Part shown: positions 22,653 to 35,118 of the stretch, piece after piece | How positions within the stretch are numbered: the first letter of the stretch is position 1 | How the letters are laid out: every line of letters starts with the position of its first letter | Source of the DNA: Umbelopsis ramanniana AG | Lineage: Eukaryota > Mucoromycota > Umbelopsidomycetes > Umbelopsidales > Umbelopsidaceae | Assembly: GCF_025399195.1 (NCBI RefSeq) | Contig: NW_026252098.1 | Coordinates: 1-64,000, forward strand | Direction of reading: 5' to 3' | DNA length: 64,000 nucleotides | Notes under the pieces: model-generated | The model's database searches: none | What the model was told of the DNA's origin: nothing | Seen by the model: only the letters and a program-made list of their open reading frames with translations | Program-made: the position numbers and the translations under genes

Positions 22653-25600
22653 ATGACCGAGGCTCTTCCCATCAAATTTCAAGAGCATGCGCAGGTAAGC
22701 GGCTACATCTCTTGGCTCTACCCCCGCACCCACCTAATCTTGGCGGGATCGCACGCTCTCCAATCATCTGTACTAACAAACTTGCGGTTTACTCATATTC
22801 TAGCTGACGTCTCTCGGCGTTAATGCTGCCAGCATCAGCTTCAACACCCTCACGATGGAATCCGACCGTTTCATCTGTGTTCGCGAAAAGGTCAATGAAA
22901 CAAACCAGGTCGTCATCATAGACATGGCCAACAACAATGAACTCGTTCGACGACCCATCACCGCAGACTCTGTCATCATGAATCCTGCATCCAAGGTGAT
23001 GGCCTTGAAAGGTACTTGCAATTCACTGCCATCTCAGCTATTTACTTTTTTGGTGGAATAGGCTTTGCTATTTCCGACATACCGTCACCCGTCTTTTACT
23101 CGAAGAGTTCATTTTTTGCTAACCTTGCTTTTTACCTTGCCATTAGCTCAACGTCAGTTGCAAGTTTTCAACCTGGAAATGAAGTCCAAGCTCAAGTCCC
23201 ACTTGATGCATGAAGATGTCGTCTTTTGGCGCTGGATTGACATTAAGACCCTTGGTTTGGTTACTGAGACTGCTGTTTATCATTGGTCCGTGGAAGGAGA
23301 GTCTGCTCCCGTTAAGATCTTTGATAGACATGCTAGTTTGTCCGGCTGTCAAATCATCAACTACCGCGTCAACTCTGATGAGAAATGGATGGTCTTGATC
23401 GGAATTTCTGCTCAGGTTAGTTGCCATCTTTTTCGCTACAACAATTTCCTCGAATTTTTTTTTCTAAAACCCTCCTAACATCCTATTAGCAAGGACGTGT
23501 TGTTGGTTCCATGCAACTGTTTTCCAAAGAACGCGGTGTCAGTCAGCCTATTGAAGGTCATGCCGCAGCATTTGCTGACCTTAGACTTGAAGGCTCCGCT
23601 TCACCCACCAGGCTTTTTGCATTTGCTGTTCGTAGTACCAATGGTGCAAAGGTAGGTTAAATGGTTACATGGAGATAAAATTTCATCGAACGTATTTTTA
23701 ATCTCTTCTTTCACATTGTAGCTTCAAATCGTTGAAGTTGACCACCAAGAAGGAAACCCTCCTTTCCAAAAGAAGGCCGTCGAAATCTTTTTCCCTTCTG
23801 AAGCTGTCAATGACTTCCCTGTTGCCATGCAAGTCAGCCATAAATATGGAATCGTATTTGTTGTCACAAAGTTCGGGTTCATTCATCTTTATGATCTCGA
23901 GTCTGGCACTTGCATTTACATGAACAGAATTAGCGGTGAAACTATCTTTGTCACTGCTGAGCATGAAGCCACAAGTGGTATTCTTGGTGTTAACCGCAAG
24001 GGTCAGGTAAGCTAGAGACATAAAGAAAAAAACATTGGGTCAGAAAAAGGTGAATGTTCCACAGTATCTGAATGATTTTTTTCTTATGTACAGGTTCTTT
24101 CCGTCAGCGTTGACGAAAATAAGATCATCCCTTATATCATCAACACTTTGAACAACACCGAATTGGCTTTGAAATTAGCTTCTCGTGGTGGTTTGCCTGG
24201 TGCAGACGATTTGTATGTCCAGCGTTTCAATGAGCTTTTTGCTACTGGAGCCTATGGCGAAGCCGCCAAGGTGGCCGCAAATTCACCCCGCGGTATTCTC
24301 AGAACTGCTGATACAATCAATCGATTCAAGCATGTTCAAGTTGGCCCAGGCCAGCTTACTCCAATTCTTCAATACTTTGGTATCTTGCTTGAAAAGGGTG
24401 AGCTCAACCGCTTCGAATCCATCGAACTTGCTAAACCCGTCTTGCTCCAAAACCGCAAGCAACTCTTGGAGAAGTGGTTGAAGGAAGACAAATTAGAGTG
24501 CAGCGAAGAACTTGGTGATATTGTCAAGCAACATGACCCTACACTTGCTCTCTCAGTCTACCTTCGGGCAAACGTGCCCCACAAGGTATATCTACATGCA
24601 ATTCGTGGTGTGTCATCACGAGCTAGTCGCTAAATGCTGTTTTTATCTTTAGGTTGTCCTTTGCTTCGCAGAATTGCGTCAATACAACAAGATTCTCCTT
24701 TATGCCAAGAAGGTCGGTTACCAGCCTGACTACATTGGCCTCTTGCAGAACATTATGCGTTCTGACCCCGAGAAGGGAGCCGAGTTCGCCACTATGCTCG
24801 CTAATGATGAGGATGGTGCCCTTATTGACTTGGACAGGGTAAGTGATTACGACCAGTATTAGCCTGATCACCTTAGGCGTTTGCTGACATATGTCATACT
24901 ATAGGTTGTTGATGTCTTTATGTCTCAAAACATGATCCAACAAGCAACTTCATTCCTTTTGGACGCTCTTAAAGATAACAAGCCCGAACAAGGTGCTCTT
25001 CAGACCCGCTTGCTTGAAATGAATCTTGTTCACGCTCCCCAAGTTGCTGATGCCATTTTGGGTAACGAGATGTTCACTCATTACGATCGTGTCCTCATCG
25101 GTGGACTTTGCGAGAAGGCTGGGTTGTACCAACGTGTATGTTTCCTTGTTGTGAATAGTATGCCTAAGCCGATAACACAGCACTAATTCCCAATTGATTT
25201 CTTTCAGGCTTTGGAACACTATACCGATATCCACGATATTAAGCGCATTTTGCCCCACACTAATCTTCTCAACCCTGAATGGGTTGTTGAATACTTTGGT
25301 CGCCTTTCCGTTGAGCAGACTCTTGAATGCTTGAAGGAAATGCTTGCTACCAACCTCCGCCAAAATCTGCAAATTGCCGTCCAGGTTGCCACTAAATACT
25401 CTGAGCAATTGCAACCTCACAATCTCATTGATCTCTTTGAGACCTTCAAGACCAATGAAGGTAAGAATTTATTTAATGTATTAATGGGCGATCGCCGCTT
25501 CAATTGCTAACACTCATTTGTTTCCAATAGGACTATACTATTACCTCGGTTCCATCGTCAACTTGAGCGAGGACTCCCTTGTTCACTTCAAGTACATCCA

Positions 25601-28600
25601 GGCTGCATGCCGAACTGGTAATATTCGTGAAGTCGAACGCATCTGTCGCGAAAGCAATTACTATGACGCTGAGAAGGTCAAGAATTTCTTGAAGGTACGC
25701 AATATAATCGAGAGGAACATGACGATGATAACGGTTACACTTGACTAATATACCGTCGTTTATAGGAAGCAAAACTTAGCGATCAATTGCCTCTCATCAT
25801 TGTATGCGACCGATTCGACTTTGTCCATGATCTTGTACTCTACCTTTACCACAACAATTTGCAAAAGTACATTGAGATCTATGTACAAAAGGTCAACCCT
25901 TCACGTACACCCGCTGTCATTGGTGGTTTGCTCGATGTCGGTTGCGACGAAGACGTTATCAAGAATCTTTTGATGTCTGTCTCTGGTACTCTCCCTGTAG
26001 ACCAGCTTTGCGAAGAAGTTGAGAAGCGCAACCGCCTCAAGCTCCTTTTGCCTTGGCTTGAGATTCGTGTTAATGACGGTAGCACTGACAAGGATGTTTA
26101 CAACGCCTTGGCCAAGATCTACATTGACACAAACAATAACCCAGAACCTTTCTTGAAGGAGAACGAGGTAAATGATTGCATTGACACCTGGCTGGATGAG
26201 CGTGTCTGTTGATGCTAATGTTCACTTTTTCCGCCGTTTAGTACTATGATCCTCGTTTCATTGGTAAATACTGCGAAAAGAGAGATCCCTATCTCGCATA
26301 CATCTGTTACCAGAAGGGACAGTGTGACTACGAGCTCATTAACATTACCAATGAAAACTCCATGTTCAAGCACCAAGCACGCTATCTTGTCCGTAGACGA
26401 GATACCACTTTGTGGCAGCACGTTTTGCAGGAGAGCAACAGCAATCGTCGACAACTGATTGATCAGGTAAAAGTCGTCAGCCATCATACCATGGGTTCTT
26501 GACCAATTGATTAACTGTCTTTCAACTTAGATCGTCGGTACTGCTCTTCCTGAATGTTCAGATCCTGAAGATGTCTCCATCACAGTCAAGGCATTCATGG
26601 CTGCTGAATTGCCCAACGAACTCATTGAATTATTGGAGAAGATTGTTCTTGAAGGCACCGCCTTCAGTGATAACAAAAATTTGCAAAACTTGCTTATTTT
26701 GACTGCTGTCAAGGCTGACCAAACCAGAGTTATGGATTACATCAACCGCCTCGATAACTACGATGCTCCTGATATCGCCAACATCTGTATTGGAGCAGAC
26801 TTGTTCGAAGAAGCTTTCACCATCTTCAAGAAGTATAATGTCAACAGCAGTGCCATCAATGTTTTGATCGACAACATTGGCAACATTGATCGTGCCTACG
26901 AATTTGCTGAGCGCTGCGATCAGCCTGAAGTCTGGAGCCGACTTGCCAAGGCTCAACTTGATAACATGCGTGTTAAGGATTCAATCGGTAACATATTTTT
27001 TTTATCTCCTTCCTAACGTGATGTCGAGTTGATGACGACAACTAATCACAACCATTCTGCATCATTTAATAGATTCATACATTCGTGCAAATGACCCATC
27101 CAACTATGTTGAAGTCACGACCTACGCCCAACGTGCTGACAAGTTTGAAGACCTCGTTCGTTTCTTGCAAATGGCTCGCAAGCACTCTCGTGAGCCTTAC
27201 ATTGAAACCGAATTGCTCTTTGCTTACGCCAAGACTGATCGATTGGTCGATCTTGAGGATTTCATTGCTTCACCCAACATTGCTCAGATTCAACAAGTTG
27301 GAGACCGCTGTTTCGACTCTCACATGTTTGAAGCTGCCAAGATTTTGTTCAGCAGCATTTCAAACCACGCTCGTCTTGCTACTACTCTTGTCTATCTTGG
27401 AGACTACCAAGGCGCTGTTGATTGTGCTCGAAAGGCCAGCAACACAAAAGTATGGAAGGAAGTCAATGCTGCTTGTATCAAGAATCGCGAATTCCGTCTT
27501 GCTCAAATCTGTGGTCTTCACATCATTGTTCACGCTGAAGAACTTGAAGAATTGATCAAGGTTTACGAATCCAATGGTTACTTTGAGGAACTCATCAGCC
27601 TTTTGGAAGCTGGTTTGGGTCTTGAGCGTGCCCACATGGGTATGTTCACTGAACTTGCCATCTTGTATGCCAAGTATGCTCCTGAGAAGATGATGGAGCA
27701 TCTCAAGTTGTTCGTCTCTCGTATCAACATCCCCAAGGTCATTCGGTCATGCGAAGAAGCACATTTGTGGCGTGAACTTGTTTTCCTTTATGTCCATTAT
27801 GACGAGTTTGATAATGCTTCTCAAGCTATGATGGAGCACTCACCCGATGCTTGGGAACATTCTGCTTTCAAGGATGTCGTCGTCAAGGTCTCCAACCACG
27901 AAATCTATTACAAGGCTTTGCGATTCTACTTGAATGAACAACCACTTCTCTTGACCGATCTCTTGGCTGCTCTTACCGCCAAGATTGACCATACACGAGT
28001 TGTTCAAATTTTTGAGAAGTCTGACAATATCCCACTCATCAAGCCATATCTTGTTACTGTACAACATGTCAATAACAAGGCAGTCAACCATGCTCTTAAC
28101 GAGTTGTTGATAGAAGAGGAAGATTATAATGGACTACGAGATTCGATTGACCACTTTGATAACTTTGACACCATTGAACTTGCTCAAAAATTGGAGAAGC
28201 ACGACCTCCTGGAATTCCGTCGTATTGCCGCTCATCTCTACAAGATGAACAAGCGCTGGAGACAGAGTATCACCCTCTCTAAGCAAGATCGACTTTTCAA
28301 GGATGCCATGCAAACCGCTGCTGATTCAAAGAGCAATGATATTGCCGAAGAACTTTTGCAATACTTTGTCGAAGTTGGCAACCGAGAATGCTTTGCTGCT
28401 ATGTTATATGCATGCTATGACCTCATGAGACCTGATGTCGTTATGGAGCTTTCGTGGAGACATGGTTTGAACGACTTCTCAATGCCCTATATGATCAATA
28501 TCATGCGCGAGCAGTTCAACAAGATTGATGTGTTGGGTAAGGAAGTCAAGGATTTGAAGGAAAAGGCCGAGTCTCAGGAAAATGCTCGTAAGTATTATTA

Positions 28601-28817
28601 TTTGTCTTATTGTTACTTCAAATAATCATTTACTAAACCAAATTTTTTTTTTTCAGCTGCAGCACCTGTTATGGGAGGAGCCCTTGGTAACCCACTCATG
28701 CTTACTGCTGGTCCCACTGGTGGTATGTTTCCACAACAAAGCCCTATGATGACTGGCGCCTCAGCGCCGTACGGCATGGGAGGAAGCCCAAGTGGCATGT
28801 ACGGTGGAGGTTTATAA
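22653..28817 (+). CDS. chc1: Clathrin heavy chain
   Basis: Fifteen exons: 22653-22694, 22804-23011, 23147-23415, 23490-23651, 23722-24006, 24094-24585, 24653-24838, 24905-25135, 25208-25460, 25531-25694, 25766-26167, 26242-26466, 26531-26987, 27073-28587, 28657-28817; 1683 residues, the usual family length. It starts [20 protein letters not shown] as in animals and yeast. The N-terminal propeller (about 1-330) is followed by the alpha-solenoid legs (seven CHCR repeats) and the trimerisation region. The C-terminal tail [16 protein letters not shown] matches the animal LMLTAGP end that binds Hsc70. Clathrin triskelia coat vesicles at the plasma membrane, trans-Golgi and endosomes. Exons become longer toward the 3' end; the penultimate is 1.5 kb. 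Codon use is strongly biased to C/T-ending codons, indicating high expression. Confidence 0.97.
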
Positions 28818-29068
28818 AATGGTGCTCATAAAGAATTATTTGTTTAAACAAAAGAAAAGACGAAATTAAAGGGAAGATATATATACATTTGTTACTTTAA
28901 AAGCCGTTGGATGATATGTGTGTTTGATATAATCGTAGTGGTATACTTGGGTAGACAGCCCTTAGGCATCAGGTTATCGCGTCCATGCCGAATTTTTAGG
29001 CTATGAAATCGAAGACTCAAATTTGGGAGTGCGAATTTTCAACGCAGTTGCTTCCATACCATTTACAC

Positions 29069-29889
29069 ATGCCTGCCAGATTCCAGCCTCAAGCACAAGT
29101 TCAACGGCCATTGCAGAATGAAATCAGTGCTCTCACTAAACTCATCAACGGTGTACGTCTTTGACTTGAAATCTTTTGAACGTATTCCCTACGCTTTTAA
29201 CGATTTGATTCTCTAACGTCCATAATTTGAACACAGGAACTTTTAGAGGCGGCTGCCAAAGTCTTGCTACACCAAGTGCAAATACGCTCAGGGTACAGTC
29301 CTTTCCGTTCACTGTGTTTCATTCTCGACTGGATATTCAAAACTCTTCGTTAATTGTAGGAATGAGCAAGACCTAGCTCCCGCACCACCACGACACTTGA
29401 TGCAAACCTTAGAAGCCCGCTGTGAAGAGTTTGCAACCATATGCGATCAAATCCATTATATTCTCGTATGTTGTATATCTATGGTGCGTATTACGGCTAT
29501 AAAGTATGTGCTAACTGCCTTCATAGGATCAATCCCGACGAATACTCATTCTCGATCAAAAAGCTCAACATCAACAACAAATCCAGCAACAGAAGTTACA
29601 ACAGAGCAACAAGCTGGCACAACAAGATCAGAATGGTGCGGATGAATCCATGGCTGAAGACACTGACATATCTGAAGATCTATTGGCCACTGGTATGGAC
29701 GAAGATAACGATCTGCTAGCAACTTCCTCTGCCCCAATCAATGAGGATGTGGATATTGAGGAGTTGGTCCAGGTGCAAAGAGAAAGATTGGAGAGGCTCC
29801 GACGCGTCATTGTTCTTGGCGAAGATGCAGATATAGTCAAACAAGAAGGAGAAGGACGAACAGAGGGAGACGGCGACTATTTGTTTTAA
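29069..29889 (+). CDS. Mediator subunit MED29-like protein
   Basis: Exons 29069-29152, 29237-29292, 29360-29465, 29527-29889; 202 residues. The N-terminal half resembles metazoan MED29 (Intersex): a short helix ending in the LTKLINGELLEAAAKVLLHQ stretch, then a Pro-rich gap, then LEARCEEFATICDQIHYILDQ, which mirrors the human segment with CLEEFYALCDQLELCL. MED29 belongs to the Mediator tail. The C-terminal half differs: a Gln-rich run (about residues 90-115) and a very acidic region with DEDNDLLATS. An in-frame upstream ATG at 29003 would add 22 residues; I prefer 29069 because the extra residues look non-conserved. Family assignment is by eye only. Confidence 0.55.
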
Positions 29890-30342
29890 TCTAAGAGACG
29901 ATCAGACTTTTTCGTCACTCATCATTCCCGCCTTTTCTGTACACTAGCTGAAATATACAAAAACTCTCATATCACCATCACATTTACCATCGGAACATTA
30001 ACGAATTCGTCAAAGCAACGCATCTTCGCTGTGGTTCGTAGATGGTACCAGAAATGCGCGATCTGCTCCCTTTGAAGTAGTGAAATAGAACTAATTCGTG
30101 AAGCAATCATTTTCTCATGGAGCATAACGCAAAATGTTTTCAAGATAATTGCCATTGGCTTAATAACATACAAGTTTTTGTAGTTGTTTATAAAGTGATA
30201 TCCCACAGGTTCATTATATCAAACTTTAAGTCTTGGGTGATGGTATTTTACAAGAAGTACGGAGGGAGGAGAAAGTGACAGGAAACATTGTAAGGAAAAT
30301 ACAACCAGCTTATAACAGTTCCTTTGGCAAAGATACAGATTA
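29890..30342. other. Convergent 3' region, no recognised feature
   Basis: 453 bp between the stop codons of the MED29-like gene and the DHHC gene. It must contain both 3' UTRs. No coding exon was seen. Confidence 0.5.
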
Positions 30343-31763
30343 CTATCCATAGTTCCAAACTGGCTCTGAAGTATTGTTATCTACGGCTGACGGGTATGGA
30401 GATGAGGGTACAAATTGCTTGCGGCGTCCGATGTAACTAACATATTTTGACTTTTTCATAAGACATACCATACGGAAACCAAGGCCAGTTTTAATCTACT
30501 TTCGAGAAACTTTACCTTTTCGGTTGCGGTCGACAGAGAACATACCAAAAGTTGGACACAGCATTACCAAAGTTGAATGGATTCGGTGGGTAGGGTCGAC
30601 TCATGACGGAGTTTCGTAGTTGCTCGTGCGTGGTTACATTTCTCATCACCAGGTAGCAATGGTAACCACTCAGACCACCTACGCTCCACATCAGGACAAA
30701 ACATAAGAGAAATACAACAAAGCTGAGAGGAGCGGCAGCCAATGCATCCACAAACGAGTACGGATATTTGGATGTGAATAGAGTATAGACATGAACAAAT
30801 GAAAATGCAAAGGCATAAAAGCACATCAGCGTCGCCACAGTCACAAATACAAAGAAACTTCGGTAATTCCTTCGGCCAATGCAATTATTTAGCCAGATGC
30901 AATGGTGATCTTCGTTCTCTAATCAAAATGAAATATTTCATGATGGCAAGGTTATTGAAGGTCGCCTAAACAAAAAGAAAGGGGGGGGGGTTCGATGGCG
31001 TCATACATACCAACACAATTATTACACTGTCTGCAATGACTGGCTCTCGGAGGACGATATAGCTGGCAGGTATCACAATACTTCAGCCTAACAATTTGAT
31101 CCTTCACTTGGACTTCCTTTGGTAGCGGCATGTTTTGCGGCCACATGTCATCGTATGATACAGAATATCGATTATGGTCCCTGGCAGTCGTCGACATTGG
31201 ATGCAGGTTACGAGGAACGATCTACAGCCGGCAGAGGAGAAAAAAGCAATTGAGATAATGCAAACATCATTAATTCGAGCTATACTAGTATTCTCTCCCT
31301 GCATAGAAACGTCCTGAACCTTACCCCTGGGTCTGTCCAGGATGTCTTGAGCATGGATGCCATGGCTAATACAAACAGGTAGGCGAATATAATTGGAACA
31401 GAGGGGTGAATGTTGATCCACAGCCACGGACACCTGTGCGCAAACACGGCGGAGGTAAGCATGTAACAAAACAAATGGAGAGAGATCATCAAGGGAAAAG
31501 AAAATCAAGGCTCACGTAAAGGCAAAAAAAAGTGCACTGGGGACCAGTAGAATAACCAGTGCTGTCAGAAACGCCCAATATTCTCTACTGGTCATAAGTC
31601 GACCCTGGCAGAAAAATCGATTTTGGCCAGGAAACACCTGGTAGTTTCTCTGTTTATTGTTAGCAGCCGCATGGTCGTTTATTGCTATAGTGGTAGTAGC
31701 AGTGTTAGAGCTTCGACTTGTCGGAAGAATTTCAGGTTGAAGTTGATTTCCGATGGTCGACAT
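30343..31763 (-). CDS. DHHC protein S-palmitoyltransferase, ERF2-like
   Basis: Exons on the reverse strand: 31763-31516, 31433-31325, 31221-31011, 30918-30516, 30436-30343; 354 residues. The enzyme attaches palmitate to cysteines of membrane-linked proteins; ERF2 acts on Ras in the ER. Four hydrophobic segments are seen, two before and two after the cysteine-rich domain. The CRD reads CDTCQLYRPPRASHCRQC, then NNCV, then EDHHCIWLNNCIGRRNYR, with catalytic Cys196. The usual Pro after DHHC is Ile here. The TDPG segment after the second helix and the C-terminal RRKQFVPSSPYP are also ERF2-like. The last intron matters: without it the protein would stop at RPQPKR. Intron 3 contains a ten-base C run (G run at 30981-30990 on the forward strand). 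Confidence 0.9.
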
Positions 31764-32028
31764 GGGACAGTGCGTTTTTGAGGACCTTTATAGAAGTTGG
31801 CGCCGGGTATTGTCGTCGGACCAAGGTGAAAGACAATTTGAAAGAATGAAGAATGGTAATCAATTAAAAAGCTTATTATTACTTTTGTGATGTGTACACC
31901 TCGCAAAGTGGAAAATGGGCTTGGGCTGACAGAATGTATTTTCCTTTGGTCAAAGCCGTAACCTCTCCCTCCCCCCACCAGTCCCCGCCATTAGTCCTTT
32001 TTCTTCACTCCAACCAACAATCGGCGCA
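31764..32028. promoter_or_regulatory. Bidirectional promoter between the DHHC and RhoGAP genes
   Basis: 265 bp separate the two divergent start codons. The forward side is pyrimidine-rich (CTCCCTCCCCCC near 31966-31978), common before fungal start sites. No specific factor site was recognised. Confidence 0.4.
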
Positions 32029-33622
32029 ATGGACAAAATCATGCTTAGAGCATGGTGGAAAAAAGTCACCACCGATAAACCCCATCGATTACCATCTGGT
32101 TCTCATGCCCCTCCTAATGGTAAGATTTCGAGCTGTTGTTATTAAAACCGCCTAAAGCTTGTCTTTAACCTTTACCTCCCCGCCCTCACTCGTCTTTTTT
32201 CTCTTCCCCTGCATACTTTTGGACCTTCCACTACATAGACGGCTCGATCTTTTCTGTGCTTTTGGAGACCAGTATCCAATATGCCTTTGTCAATATCTCG
32301 TACGCCGATGATGCAAGCGGTCAGCAATGCTTTGGTCAGATACCTTGTATAGTGGCGAAGTGTGGAGCTTATTTAAAGGATCATGGTGGGTAAAAAATAT
32401 ATTCTCAATGCATACGGTTCCCCTTGTTTCTTAACCTACTTCTCTCAGGATTGTTTGTGGAAGGAATCTTTCGATTGAGTGGAAGTGCTCGCAGGATTGG
32501 TGAATTACAGCATTTGTTTGATATTCCGCCATTGTACGGTAGTCAGCTGGACTGGCAAGGCTATTCGATCCACGACGCTGCTAACGTATTGAGACGGTTC
32601 CTTAATTCCTTACCTGACCCTGTTATCACTCATAAGAGTTACAGCGACTTTCGAAACGTTCTCGGTAAGTGGGTAGGCGCGTTATTGGAGATTAGCTAGT
32701 TTCTTTCCAAACCAGGGACTTCCGCCGGCGCGCTGGAAATGAACTAACTGCAAGCCAAAAATAACCTTTTTCCACCTCGTTAGACAACCCAAAGTACCCA
32801 AATAAGGAAGCTCAAGTGCGGCGATTCCAAGGCCTCATAGATCGCTTACCTTTGCCTCACCAGTTTTTACTGTTGTATTTGCTGGATTTGCTCCACCTGT
32901 TCGCATCAAATAGCGAATTTACTCGAATGGACAGTGCTAATTTAGCGTCGGTGTTTACACCAGGCATGCTTTCGAGAAACGATATGCAACCAAGCGAATA
33001 TAAACACTCTCAACAAGTCATCAAGTTTTTGATTGAGAATCAAACTCTCTTTTCTATGCCAAAGGCTAATGTAACTCGCACGCCATCACCTACTTCATAC
33101 CCTGTTGTAACACAACGTACCCCTATTCCGCTGGATACATCATCAACGCCTATTAGCGCTATGACAGCAGCTGCATCCACTACCGCTGCAGTACCAAAGT
33201 CACAAATAGCCAAGGAGAACAAGAAGCCTGCAGATGAGGAGTCCAAGCGTCTCTACAGAAAATCAGACGTAAAATCACACCTCCATCATCTGCCCCACAA
33301 GCGTTTGCCACATCGCGAGCAAAAAGAACCAGAACTCTCACATCCACACCCTATGGCACATTATCGACGATCTACCACGTGGCTTCCACCTTCACATCAA
33401 CCATTAGAGGGAGTGGATATTGATGCCATGAAGGCCGCAGCGGCGATTCGATCTGGACATTTGTTACCCAATGAACGCAGAAAATCAAGAGGACTGGCTC
33501 GTTCTAAAACAGTACCTAGTAAGCGACCGAAATATGGTCCAGATGATCCATTGCAAGTTGTGCATGTCAACCGAGGCTCAAGTGTTCGAGAACGAAGGCC
33601 AGAAGGGATCCCAGACCTGTAG
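32029..33622 (+). CDS. Rho GTPase-activating protein
   Basis: Exons 32029-32119, 32239-32385, 32449-32664, 32784-33622; 430 residues. The RhoGAP domain covers about residues 32-235. The catalytic arginine finger is Arg88 in GLFVEGIFRLSGSARR. Other family blocks: ANVLRRFLNSLPDPVI, LPHQFLLLYLLDLL, and MDSANLASVFTPGMLS. The protein would speed GTP hydrolysis by Rho or Cdc42-type GTPases. After the domain comes a low-complexity tail rich in Thr/Pro, then His-rich (HLHHLPHKRLPHR), then basic; no PH, BAR or LIM domain is present. It is probably a cell polarity regulator, but the target GTPase cannot be inferred. Confidence 0.9.
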
Positions 33623-34089
33623 CATATTCACTCATTACATTAGGACAATTATATATATAAATGTTTATGATATGTAATTTGTATATATTGGTATGTTGGG
33701 CTGATTCCTTGCCATACCCAAACGCCTTTGTTGTACTTTCTATTCTTTCATTTGATCTGTCTATTTTCTTTTAAATACAATACTCCCCATCCCAACTGTG
33801 CTAGGAGCTTATGATTTTATTCTCAGGAGTGAATGAGCTTAAAAATGACCTGGACAAAACAGAAGTAGACGCACGCTAAGATACCACTCGTGCGTATGTG
33901 GTGTCTCCTTTACCATTGTGGTATATTCCCCTGAGTTTTATTTGGGATATTTTATTTTTGGGATCCTTGTCCGGCCCAGAACTGTTAGCTTGGGGGATTA
34001 AGCCCGTAAGGATCGCCCCTTCCAGCAGCATCCAAAGGCATTTTTGAAAAGCTTTCTCAACTTCTAAATCTTGTTCATCTTGCTGATCA
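33623..34089. other. Intergenic region with an antisense frame
   Basis: 467 bp between the RhoGAP and the next forward gene. The reverse strand holds an open frame, read from about 34119 down to 33876, with gene-like composition (MEVKRVIDQQDEQDLEVEKA near its start). It overlaps exon 1 of the downstream gene on the other strand; see findings. Confidence 0.4.
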
Positions 34090-35118
34090 ATGACTCTTTT
34101 CACCTCCATGGTAATCATCACCCACAGGTGGCGACCCCCACAACTTTTATTTGAGACATATGAAGATGTGGAGACTCTGTCCGAGTTTGTAGGTATCTGA
34201 TTCACTTTGGCTTTCTATTTCGCTCTTCCATTTTGAATGTTGAATATGATGTGGAGAGTGTCCATATAATTTATTTGACCCCCCACTAAATTTTCTTTCT
34301 CCCTTCCCAAAAAATTTCCTTGGTCCCATCGACGTTACGTTCTCGAACAGTTGCCACGCGAAACCTTTCATACACGCACGAAAGAGTTAAGTAAACTAGT
34401 GCGTAGAAACTATCCAAGTAGTCATTGGGATTACTATATATTTCTACTGGCGATATTGTCCGTCATAGCATCAGCTGCGTTCTCCTTGGTTGCTCGCGCG
34501 GCTGGAGTGTCGATGTGGTATCCGCTCCTCTTGCTGGTGTTTCCTGCTATTCTCAGTTTATGGACCAGCCGCCGTCGATCCACTATGGTTTACAGGATCA
34601 AAGAGGTAGGTTATTTGTACAATAGTGCTAGTATCTTTCATTTTTACGCACAGGCTTCTCACCATCTACTTTTGCCGTAGTTTGAAAAGACGTTGAAATC
34701 GCATTTAGGAGACCTTAATAAGAAGGATGCTTCGCAACATCATTTAAAGTGGACAGTTCGTAGAGCCACTCGAAGTGATCGAGTAGAAAAGGCAACAGCA
34801 TGTCTGGTCATTGAGCTGGCTCAATGTGATCCAGAAGTGGATGTCGATCCATTACCAACCTACCAAGAAGCATCCGAACATACCGATACAGACCACGTCA
34901 TGATACAAATCAATCATCGCCCCGCGCTGGAAATCCGGGAAGCTCCTCCACCACATTATTCAGAGACTGAGGTAGTTGTTCATCGTATGGAAGACATGTC
35001 TAGCAACTTTGAATTACGTTCGATTTCGTCATCGACGTCGACTTCGACCAGCATCCATATGAGCACCGAACAAACCCATCTCGTGGGTCAAGAAGAAGAT
35101 AAACCTGAAAATACATAA
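34090..35118 (+). CDS. Two-helix membrane protein with PPxY motif, unknown function
   Basis: Exons 34090-34188, 34351-34605, 34681-35118; 263 residues. The first exon was found because the second opens without an ATG; it joins in phase 0 through donor GTAGGT and gives ETYEDVETLSEF before LPRETF. The chosen ATG is the first in frame after a stop at 34084. Two close hydrophobic segments, about residues 60-83 (YYIFLLAILSVIASAAFSLV) and 90-106 (WYPLLLLVFPAILSLW), look like a membrane hairpin with both ends cytosolic. The soluble tail has LPTYQEA and APPPHYSE; PPHY is a PPxY-type site for WW domains of Rsp5-like ubiquitin ligases. The tail ends in a Ser/Thr run. I do not recognise the family; a resemblance to ER-shaping hairpin proteins is only architectural. 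Confidence 0.65.
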
